Assembly: GCA_030765455.1 (NCBI GenBank)
Contig: JAVCCM010000132.1
Span: 1 to 48,919 of the forward strand
Direction of reading: 5' to 3'
Length of the DNA stretch: 48,919 bases
DNA from: Candidatus Electryonea clarkiae
GTDB taxonomy: Bacteria; Electryoneota; Electryoneia; Electryoneales; Electryoneaceae
Shown here: positions 15,463-22,804 of the stretch, one piece after another
Layout: every line of letters starts with the position of its first letter
How positions within the stretch are numbered: position 1 is the stretch's first letter
Made by a program: the position numbers and the translations under genes
Notes under the pieces: generated by a model
Databases searched by the model: none
What the model saw: the letters and a program-made list of their open reading frames with translations, nothing else
Told to the model about the DNA's origin: nothing

Positions 15463-15522
15463 TTGTTGCAACAAGAGACACAATGCAACATTATATTGCA
15501 ACATTAAGTGTTGCGTTGCAAC
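15463..15522. promoter_or_regulatory. Array of TTGCAACA repeats, probable activator-binding sites
   Basis: Four or five related elements occur in 60 bases: the perfect palindrome TTGTTGCAACAA (15463-15474), TGCAACA (15484-15490), TTGCAACA (15496-15503), the inverted TGTTGC (15509-15514) and GTTGCAAC (15515-15522). They lie between the end of the sigma-54 regulator gene and the sigma-54 promoter. Such clustered palindromes upstream of a -24/-12 promoter are typical upstream activating sequences. The most likely binder is the regulator encoded at 15526-16953. Confidence 0.75.
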
Positions 15523-15525
15523 GCC

Positions 15526-16953
15526 CTAGGAGTCGATTCCAAAATTCTTCATTTTGCGCCATAAGGTTGTACGATCAATACCCAATTCTGCAGCAGCTTT
15601 TGACCGGTTTCCCTCATGATGGTTCAGTGCATTCATGATCTGCTCTGAGCTGATATATTTCCTGGGATTTGTTGAGGTGGAGTTCTTTGTAAGGTGATGA
15701 TTTTCAAGCACACTATCAGTCATTGAAGGTAGATAGGTATTCTCTGAAATTTCCCGGGGAAGGTGGCTAATCTCGATTGTGCGTCCATGACAAACAGCGA
15801 ATCCGTATTCGATAGTATTTTCCAACTCCCTGACATTGCCGGAGAAGTCGTAACGCATAAGGATTTCCATTACACCCGGGCTAACATTGAGGATGTTTTT
15901 TCCAAACCTGGCGTTAAAGTATCGTATAAAATGATCAACAAGAATTGGAATATCTTCACGTCTATCATTTAAGGGTGGGAGATCTATTCGAATTACTGCC
16001 AGCCTATAATATAAATCCTCACGGAACTTACCAGTATGTACCATTTCACGCAGGTTCTGATTTGTTGCAGCTACGACACGGATATCTGCTTTCAAAGTCT
16101 TTTCACTACCTAATGGTTCATACTCCCTTTGCTGAAGAAGTCGTAAAAGCTTAACCTGGGTTTGAAAGGGTAGTTCACCAACTTCATCAAGAAAAAGAGT
16201 ACCACCCTCTGCTGATACTATTTTTCCCGGTTTGTCTTTTTTGGCGTCTGTAAATGCACCTTTGAGATATCCAAACAATTCGGATTCAAATAACTGGGGA
16301 GGAAGAGTTCCACAATTGATTATCACATAGGGTTTTTTATTACGGTGAGAGAGGTTATACACAGCACGCGCGAAAAGTTCCTTACCGGAGCCGGAAGGCC
16401 CTTGGATCAAAACCGTACTTCCACTTTCTGCCATATCCGGAAGTATATCGATAATCTTCAAAAGAGATGGGCTTTTTGTGACAATATCCTGAAAGGTATA
16501 ATTACTATATAGTTTCTTTCGGAGTCTTTCTATCGCAGTCAGGTCACGGAATGTTTCCACTGCTCCAAGAATTTTACCGTTGTCATCGTGCAGAACCGCA
16601 GTTGAAACTGAAATAGGAACACTGGTCCCTGCGTGGTTAACGATATTCACAGGGATATCAACAGCCTCTTGCCCGGTCATCATCGTCTTATTTAATTGGC
16701 AGGCAGTTTCACAGATATCTGAATGAAATACTTCGTTACATTTTTTACCAATAGCATCAGATTCTGACACCCCGGTAATTTTTTCAGCAGCAGCATTAAA
16801 ACTGGTTATCCGTCGATCTTTATCAACAGTAAAGACCCCTTCAGCAATTGATCCAAGGATAACTTTGAAAAAATGATGGTCTTTCCCATTCATAAATTGC
16901 GACTTAGATATCATACTCGCTTCTCGATAGTATTCAAAACTTAAATCATTCAA
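15526..16953 (-). CDS. Sigma-54-dependent transcriptional activator with Cys-bearing PAS domain
   Basis: The 475-residue NtrC-family activator has a PAS domain (about 28-140) with Cys 72, 81 and 85 in a loop resembling those of the kinase at 8314-9813. The AAA+ domain (about 155-390) shows Walker A GPSGSGKE (185-192), the sigma-54 contact loop as GAFTDA (232-237, a variant of GAFTGA) and Walker B GGTLFLDEVGE. A Fis-type helix-turn-helix is at the end (NRSKAAAELGIDRTTLWRKM). There is no receiver domain, so it is governed by its own PAS ligand or redox state rather than by phosphorylation. Several Met codons (16953, 16914, 16893) could be the start. It probably controls the adjacent operon. Confidence 0.92.
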   Translation of the reverse strand: MNDLSFEYYREASMISKSQFMNGKDHHFFKVILGSIAEGVFTVDKDRRITSFNAAAEKITGVSESDAIGKKCNEVFHSDICETACQLNKTMMTGQEAVDIPVNIVNHAGTSVPISVSTAVLHDDNGKILGAVETFRDLTAIERLRKKLYSNYTFQDIVTKSPSLLKIIDILPDMAESGSTVLIQGPSGSGKELFARAVYNLSHRNKKPYVIINCGTLPPQLFESELFGYLKGAFTDAKKDKPGKIVSAEGGTLFLDEVGELPFQTQVKLLRLLQQREYEPLGSEKTLKADIRVVAATNQNLREMVHTGKFREDLYYRLAVIRIDLPPLNDRREDIPILVDHFIRYFNARFGKNILNVSPGVMEILMRYDFSGNVRELENTIEYGFAVCHGRTIEISHLPREISENTYLPSMTDSVLENHHLTKNSTSTNPRKYISSEQIMNALNHHEGNRSKAAAELGIDRTTLWRKMKNFGIDS

Positions 16954-17382
16954 ATTACTTCTATATTGTGATATGAATCAACTCATTATCGTTAAGATAT
17001 ATTAGTAGAGATAACAACAAAAATGGAATTTTTAAATGCTGAGCCGAAATTATTTCATCAATAGTTGGACAATAACTCTCCAGTTATTTCCGAAGTAAAA
17101 AGATTTTGAGGATCGGATGGATATTACACGAGTTCTTTGTTAAATCTATAATTATGATAATTGCAGAAATGATAATTAGACCATATTTGACCCATTTTTA
17201 TAATAAATATAGAAAGAGGTCAAGACTGAACGTCTTCAGAGTCTTATGGACCATTCCTGAAGTGTGATTCTGATTTTCACATTGTAGTTACTTCTTCTGC
17301 CTGAACTCAAGTTTTGTGGTTTTCTTATTCTGATTGTATTTCTTTTCATTTCCTCCCTTCTGGACAATAGTTCCTGATGCGG
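16954..17382. other. A/T-rich intergenic region with one hairpin
   Basis: No gene is supported here. It separates the sigma-54 regulator (whose promoter should lie here) from the M1-like gene, both minus strand. The only structure I see is AAGACT (17222-17227) paired with AGTCTT (17240-17245), with an alternative inner pairing AAGAC/GTCTT. It lies about 140 bases beyond the M1-like stop codon and lacks a clear T-run, so calling it a terminator is weak. Confidence 0.35.
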
Positions 17383-19647
17383 TTAATCTACCCATTCACA
17401 GTATTCTACCTTGGCCAAAACAGCGTTATTCCTGTTCAGCAGAACCTGTTTTGGTTTTAAAGGAAGAGGCGGCAGCTCAAACTTGGTCACCGGTTGTCTG
17501 ACCCAGATAGGAAGATCGGCTTCCTGGCCACCTTCAAATTTAATGGTCAGTGGGACTATCATTTTGAAATCGGGAGGGACGTCTTTCTGGGAAATTCGGC
17601 AAATTAGAATATACTGATCTTCGGCATTCTTTTCGTAAGAATAAGAAAATATATATCGTGGCAAATCTGTTGTATAAACCCATTGATTAAAAAACCATTC
17701 CAACTCCATGCCCATAAAAAGTTCAGCCATTTCTCTAAATTCACGAGTTGTGATTGTATGGTTCTGGTAAGTAGTATAAATTTCTCGCAAAAAACCAAAA
17801 AATTGATCTTCATTCATGGTATCCAGGTCCAGCATCAAATTTCGGAGCATATGTATTATATAAGCTCCTTTGGAATACATCAGGTAACCTCCCTCACCCC
17901 AGGCTTCTTCAGTCTGATTTCTTCTCCCCAGCCATAGTGGACCTGTCCTGAATTCTTTTGAAATCAAAAATTTATGTTTATTAAAGATATCTGCATTCCA
18001 AAGATCCATGATTTCGCAGAACGTATCCTTATCTTGCATAGCGAACTCAAGATAGAGCAAACTGGCATACTCTGCCATTCCCTCAACCAGCCATTCATCA
18101 TGATAGGTCCGTCGAGTAATACTCCCACCCCACCATTGACGACTGATCTCTCTAACCTGGAAAAATGTCCTCGCAGCCGGAGGATATTGGGGAAGCATTG
18201 GTCTATTGAGAGGGAGATTAATTATGCCGAGATGAGTGATATTACTAAACGATGTGGTGACTTGTATGGTTTCCAGGGGCATAGGACCAAATATTTGCTG
18301 GTATAGTTGACAACCGGCTGCAATCCACGGGGCACGTTCCAGCGCAATTTTTTCTTTTTTCTCCCAGTAAATAAAATTCATATCAGGAATATTATCATAC
18401 TCCATCAGAGTATTTTCGGCGAGTCCGATAGTGAAAGTGCATCTTCTGACAGGTATATCCTGAATCCATTCAGCAGTTCGAATATATCGATTCTTTACAT
18501 CACTGATTTTTTTACCATTTGAGTTGAGGAGATACTGCTCGGGATACTTAAAGGTCATCTTGTAAACTGCAGGAGGATTTCCCGGCAGCTTGGGATACCA
18601 GAGCGACCTGTATAGTTCTTTGGATTTATATGTGAAATTTAATGTCAAGGTATCGTTTTTCATAAGTGGTTCTTCGAACATCACTGCCAGGTTAGGCGAA
18701 TCCTTTCGTTTTTGAAAGACAAGTTCAGTTCCTTTTTCATCGGTGACAGAGAGACATTTCACTTCTCCACCAAGAAAGAATATGCCCATATCGCATCTTT
18801 CAATATTGGTAGTCAGCGTGACTTCCGCCTCACCCTCAAAATTCATACTATTATCAATATTCATTTTCAAAACATAATCAAACACATTGAGAATATTAAA
18901 AGCATCCTCACTATAGGTATCCTCGATTGTTCCGCTGGATAATGGTCTGGTTTGATTAACTGAGAGACGATAATACCAATTGCCAATGGATTCTTTATGC
19001 CGATGATAAAACCTGACACCCTCCGGCATATATGGATTCATTAGGAAAAACAAAGGATTGGTCAGGTCATCTTTTACTCCCACATGCACGTAAAAAAATC
19101 CCGGATACTGGGGATTGTGTAGTGAGGTCAGGAGATAAAAAGGGAAAGGGATCTCAACGCGATTGTTTAAATAATCTTCACAGTAACGTTTGTCCACCAG
19201 GTCATATTCGGTGATTTCCGAGCTGGTCGGGATTCCTTTTGAAACGAGTTCCTCGTAGGTGGAATCGCTGAAAATCAAGTACAGGTAGCTAAAACGGCAA
19301 TCAATCTGTTCTGTATCATAGTATTGGGCGAAATAACCCTTTTCAATATCTGCGATGGGCTCGTAAATAAAAGAACCATCCCCAATGTAAAATGCGCCAT
19401 GTACGATCTCTTCACCCAGGATTTCTACTGGTTCTGAAAAATAGAGTTTGCCTTCATTGAAATTGAACTTCGACATTTCTCTTTGAATCGAAATATTCTG
19501 CAGCAATAAAACATTATCTTCATCAATCGACATCTCAAGAATCGAATTGTAAAGATTTTCCATTGTTGATGTTGATGAAAAAGCTGTGGTTAAATTGAAG
19601 AGTAGAAAAACAAACGGAATTATTAAGCTAAAAAACCTGCGGCACAT
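17383..19647 (-). CDS. Secreted M1-family aminopeptidase homologue lacking zinc ligands
   Basis: The 754-residue protein has an N-terminal signal peptide (RRFFSLIIPFVFLLFNLTTAFS). The middle and C-terminal parts have the M1 gluzincin layout, but the catalytic HExxH is REISR (residues 499-503, encoded at 18139-18153), so both zinc histidines are Arg. The Glu is kept, followed by QWWGG, and the third ligand E522 in WLVEGMAEY keeps the exact x18 spacing. The exopeptidase GxMEN loop is THLGIIN. It therefore probably has no peptidase activity and may bind peptides or act as a structural protein. GGAGGGG precedes ATG 19647. It stands alone between two A/T-rich gaps. Confidence 0.85.
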   Translation of the reverse strand: MCRRFFSLIIPFVFLLFNLTTAFSSTSTMENLYNSILEMSIDEDNVLLLQNISIQREMSKFNFNEGKLYFSEPVEILGEEIVHGAFYIGDGSFIYEPIADIEKGYFAQYYDTEQIDCRFSYLYLIFSDSTYEELVSKGIPTSSEITEYDLVDKRYCEDYLNNRVEIPFPFYLLTSLHNPQYPGFFYVHVGVKDDLTNPLFFLMNPYMPEGVRFYHRHKESIGNWYYRLSVNQTRPLSSGTIEDTYSEDAFNILNVFDYVLKMNIDNSMNFEGEAEVTLTTNIERCDMGIFFLGGEVKCLSVTDEKGTELVFQKRKDSPNLAVMFEEPLMKNDTLTLNFTYKSKELYRSLWYPKLPGNPPAVYKMTFKYPEQYLLNSNGKKISDVKNRYIRTAEWIQDIPVRRCTFTIGLAENTLMEYDNIPDMNFIYWEKKEKIALERAPWIAAGCQLYQQIFGPMPLETIQVTTSFSNITHLGIINLPLNRPMLPQYPPAARTFFQVREISRQWWGGSITRRTYHDEWLVEGMAEYASLLYLEFAMQDKDTFCEIMDLWNADIFNKHKFLISKEFRTGPLWLGRRNQTEEAWGEGGYLMYSKGAYIIHMLRNLMLDLDTMNEDQFFGFLREIYTTYQNHTITTREFREMAELFMGMELEWFFNQWVYTTDLPRYIFSYSYEKNAEDQYILICRISQKDVPPDFKMIVPLTIKFEGGQEADLPIWVRQPVTKFELPPLPLKPKQVLLNRNNAVLAKVEYCEWVD

Positions 19648-19923
19648 TGCTCCCCTCCAAAATCTTGATTTGAAAAGTTTAGAAAGATGAATCCTGAAAC
19701 AAGTGTTTGTTTATTGTTCATGTTATTTTTTTCGCAATTAATTGACGTGATTAGTTACATACAAGTTAATTGACGAAAATAGTATGATAATTGTAATATT
19801 ATTCAGGTTCGAGTTGAATATCCATTACTACCTGAATCCTAAACCATTCAATATTGCACCTGTTTAAAAGCAGCTCTAATGGTGGATCTGCAATTGTTCA
19901 ATATAACTTGAAATCACCATTCT

Positions 19924-20337
19924 TTATTCTTGTGCTATTATTTCCTTATTGACAAACAAATCATGATATTCTTTGTCAGATTTGAGAATATGGTTCAAAA
20001 TCCAGTCTTTCAAAAAACCCATGACTTCAACCGACAAGTCAGGTTTTGAACAGAATTCCAGAGCAAAATCAATTACTTCCCTGGCAAGTTTGTCATGTTC
20101 CTCTTTATGTTTCTCATAATCATCGTATTTATAAAGGTATAAATTGTATTCCTCATCGCTGAAATGCACTTTTGTGTACATTATTAAATCATATAAAACT
20201 TGTCTAAGCACCGCATGTTCTTCGTACCCTGAAATTGCATCTCCAAGGTCATTAATAAATCCAAATATTTTCTTGTGTTGCTCGTCAAACAAAGGAACTC
20301 CAACACTATATTCGTCCTTCCAGGATAAGTATGACAT
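19924..20337 (-). CDS. Bacteriohemerythrin
   Basis: The 137-residue four-helix di-iron protein carries the expected ligands: LFDEQHKKIF (His21 with Glu/Asp nearby), HFSDEEYNLY, YEKHKEEHDKL and the late HILKSDKEYHD. It begins MSYLSWKDEYSVGV, the standard bacteriohemerythrin start. It binds oxygen reversibly and in anaerobes is thought to deliver, buffer or sense O2. GAGGAGGG precedes ATG 20337. It is about 80 bases from the queD gene and may or may not be co-transcribed with it. Confidence 0.92.
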   Translation of the reverse strand: MSYLSWKDEYSVGVPLFDEQHKKIFGFINDLGDAISGYEEHAVLRQVLYDLIMYTKVHFSDEEYNLYLYKYDDYEKHKEEHDKLAREVIDFALEFCSKPDLSVEVMGFLKDWILNHILKSDKEYHDLFVNKEIIAQE

Positions 20338-20418
20338 TTTCCCTCCTCTATGGTTTCACACCTTACAATATATTTCAACCTTTTCAGTTTACAAAATGAT
20401 AAGTTCTGATAGTTTATA

Positions 20419-20808
20419 TCAAGAGCGACCTGACTCATATTCTCCGAAGAAATCACAACGGTTATCCGGAGTTTCGAAAATTGAGATCCTGTAGAGTGAT
20501 GGAATTTTTGATTTAAGGTGTTTCCAGAACCAGACAGCAATTTCTTCCGTCGTTGTCCATTCCAGATCCTCTATATCATTGAGATGATAATGGTCCAATT
20601 GCGCAATAACCGGTTTTACCATATCAGATAAATAATCATAATCGACCAACCATCCGAAATTTGGATCGACAGGACCTTTGCATTCGACCTCAACTTTATA
20701 TGTATGTCCATGCAACCGTTTGCATTTATGACCGTCAGGAGCCTTCTCCAACATGTGTGAACTATCGAAAGTAAAACTCTTTGAAATTGATACTATTGGA
20801 CGTGGCAT
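20419..20808 (-). CDS. queD: 6-carboxy-tetrahydropterin synthase (QueD)
   Basis: The 129-residue enzyme of the PTPS/QueD family converts 7,8-dihydroneopterin triphosphate to 6-carboxy-tetrahydropterin in the 7-deazaguanine (queuosine/preQ0) pathway. Zinc ligands are His in FDSSHML and the pair in RLHGHTYKV. The catalytic Cys is in GHKCKRLHGH, with Cys two residues before the HGH block as in QueD, and ETPDNRCDF holds the substrate Glu. Start 20808 has AAGGTG upstream and lies just after the queE stop, indicating coupling; the start at 20829 would overlap queE. QueC is not in the window. Confidence 0.92.
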   Translation of the reverse strand: MPRPIVSISKSFTFDSSHMLEKAPDGHKCKRLHGHTYKVEVECKGPVDPNFGWLVDYDYLSDMVKPVIAQLDHYHLNDIEDLEWTTTEEIAVWFWKHLKSKIPSLYRISIFETPDNRCDFFGEYESGRS

Positions 20809-20812
20809 ATTG

Positions 20813-21565
20813 TCACCTTTTTCTTTCATTATCCCAATTCAAGATATGAAGACGGGGGCTTAATTTGAATCCAAATTGTTTGCAAAGTTCTGATATTTCC
20901 TGCATCCGTTTAAGTTGCCTCTCTCTTGTTTTACCTTCAGGCATCAACCAGATTCGATTCGCTGGTATCCAGTCGCCATAACTTCTCAGGATTTCTTCTA
21001 CATCATCACGATTGCGAACGACGAATTTAAAATCTGCTTTCCCGGTGTCAACGATTGCTTGAATTGCATTTTGGTTAATTCTTTTACCTTCGCTTAACAA
21101 ATTGTTGGATAACTTCGGAGAACAATTCCACCAGGATACGAGATTGATAATCTTATGCGAAGGAATAATAGTACCATTAGTTTCGATTTCAAAAAATTTG
21201 TAACCTTGCTTGCTTAATAGACTAATGAGTTGAACAAGCGAATCTTGATGCAATAATGGTTCACCACCAGTAATCACAATATGGATGCGGTCAATTTTCT
21301 CGTCGCCATTCGGAATAATATCTTCAATTGCTTTGCTTAATGCGTCGGCTGTGAACCATGTTACAGGACTGATTTCGGATTGCTCCCAGGTATATCTGGT
21401 ATCACACCATGCACAACCCAGGTTGCAAAATTGAAACCTTATAAAAAGTGCCGGACACCCGGACCATCTTCCCTCGCCTTGAAGAGAATAAAATACCTCA
21501 TTAACCGGAAGTTCACCTTCGACATTTTGAGGTAGAGGAGTAATAGGTGGTAAATATTCTTTCAG
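20813..21565 (-). CDS. queE: 7-carboxy-7-deazaguanine synthase (QueE) without a standard start codon
   Basis: This radical SAM enzyme forms the 7-deazaguanine ring from the QueD product. Reading the minus strand shows NEVFYSLQGEGRWSG, then FCNLGCAWCD (the C-x3-C-x2-C cluster site), TRYTWEQ and IVITGGEPLLHQ. The frame is open from 21622 to the stop, but I find no in-frame ATG, GTG or TTG before the GTG at 21277, which lies inside the GGEP core and beyond the cluster cysteines. CTG at 21565 (GGGA six bases upstream) or CTG at 21577 are the best upstream candidates; the start given is therefore a guess. A frameshift or displaced start is possible, since a REP-like doublet abuts the 5' end. Confidence 0.8.
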   Translation of the reverse strand: MKEYLPPITPLPQNVEGELPVNEVFYSLQGEGRWSGCPALFIRFQFCNLGCAWCDTRYTWEQSEISPVTWFTADALSKAIEDIIPNGDEKIDRIHIVITGGEPLLHQDSLVQLISLLSKQGYKFFEIETNGTIIPSHKIINLVSWWNCSPKLSNNLLSEGKRINQNAIQAIVDTGKADFKFVVRNRDDVEEILRSYGDWIPANRIWLMPEGKTRERQLKRMQEISELCKQFGFKLSPRLHILNWDNERKR

Positions 21566-21581
21566 GTTATTTCCCAGTGAC

Positions 21582-21692
21582 GTAGTCTGGATTCTTGATT
21601 CAGAGAAAACGCTAATTATGCTCTATCTTCTTGAAATAAAGAAAATTATGTTTATAGATTTACATAATCCCGGATTCAAGAATCCGAGCTAC
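21582..21692. repeat. REP-like inverted doublet at the queE 5' end
   Basis: The left arm, 21582-21605, reads GTAGTCTGGATTCTTGATTC on the plus strand. The right arm, 21667-21692, reads GTAGCTCGGATTCTTGAATC on the minus strand. They face inward with about 60 bases between. Each arm is itself a small hairpin (for example CGGATT/AATCCG at 21671-21686). The same layout and related sequence occur at 40981-41078, and single copies at 25765-25788 and 30073-30098. The left arm lies inside the open frame that precedes the QueE domain. Confidence 0.7.
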
Positions 21693-21705
21693 TTCATCGC
21701 TTATA

Positions 21706-22704
21706 TTACCATAAATCAAGATATTGGTCTAAGTACTCATTTGAAAAATCGACATGCCGTTCGTTAGAAAAATAATCTTGATAAAACGGATCAGGATTTG
21801 ATTCATCCCACTCATCGTGAGCGCCTTCCCAACCTATACCGAACTGCATTTTGTATAACCCAATAACAATATAATACTCTTCAATTTTATCCAAAGGTAA
21901 TTCATGTGTAAACCAGGTCGGCAGGTAATCTAACTTCTCCTCCCATGATACCCCAAGCCACTCCTCTGTTGTTCCATTATATTGTTGACCCGGCATCAGA
22001 TATACTTGCGACAGCCAATATTCATAGCCTCGATAAACCTCTTCACTCCAATGTTCGTCAGCAAACGTACGTGCAACTGCTGAAATACCTTGTCCGGAAA
22101 TATCATATCTCTTTAATTTATGTTCATATAAATTATCAGATCGGTTTTCTGATCTGTATATCAATCCAATAGTAGGTTTAAAGTAATATTTATAATAAAT
22201 ATAATTTGGTCTATATTCACTATTATATGTTGTTACAGTGTATTCGTAGCAGCCATTAAATGTCCCGGCAGGTACCGTGATTAACGTATCAGTTGAAGTT
22301 ACCTCATATGTAACCTCATAATAATATGGATCATCACGAGTCTTAGAATAGGTGTCACCAGTAGAAGCAGGATACTTCCACCATAATTCAGATTCCTTTA
22401 ATTCGGGGTTATAGGTGTATAATCCTTGTTCACCTTTATGAACATAACGGGGTAATAATGACGACCCAAATATGAATAATTGTATCCCGTCTATCGTCAT
22501 TGTATCAACTTGATTCCATGAAAATCCCCACGATTCGCCATCAATAAACTCATCGTAATGCCACCAATTTCCTACCTGAAGCGCAAATGTATTATCATCA
22601 ACAGTCTCACCGTTTACCGGATTATCATCATCTTCGCTGCAGCCCATTACAATTAACCCAATAGTTGAAATGACAAGCAAAATCTTTAAAAACCAATTAG
22701 ACAT
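21706..22704 (-). CDS. Lipoprotein of unknown function
   Basis: The 332-residue protein has a lipoprotein signal: a hydrophobic stretch and the lipobox VMGC with Cys22, followed by the acidic tract SEDDD. The mature part begins with a Trp/Tyr-rich segment (ALQVGNWWHYDEFIDG) and continues with beta-rich sequence (TLITVPAGTFNGCYEYTVTT), a pattern seen in many outer-membrane lipoproteins of FCB bacteria. The C-terminal half has FADEHWSEEVYRGYEYWLSQ. I do not recognise a catalytic motif. AGGAG precedes ATG 22704. It is separated from its neighbours by about 100 bases on each side. Confidence 0.75.
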   Translation of the reverse strand: MSNWFLKILLVISTIGLIVMGCSEDDDNPVNGETVDDNTFALQVGNWWHYDEFIDGESWGFSWNQVDTMTIDGIQLFIFGSSLLPRYVHKGEQGLYTYNPELKESELWWKYPASTGDTYSKTRDDPYYYEVTYEVTSTDTLITVPAGTFNGCYEYTVTTYNSEYRPNYIYYKYYFKPTIGLIYRSENRSDNLYEHKLKRYDISGQGISAVARTFADEHWSEEVYRGYEYWLSQVYLMPGQQYNGTTEEWLGVSWEEKLDYLPTWFTHELPLDKIEEYYIVIGLYKMQFGIGWEGAHDEWDESNPDPFYQDYFSNERHVDFSNEYLDQYLDLW

Positions 22705-22804
22705 TTTCTTGTACTCCTAATTATTTGGAAGAAATATGTTATGTGTATCAAAAGGTTTCTCTTTTGCATCCTGAATAAAATAATCACCTTGAATTATCAA
22801 TAAT

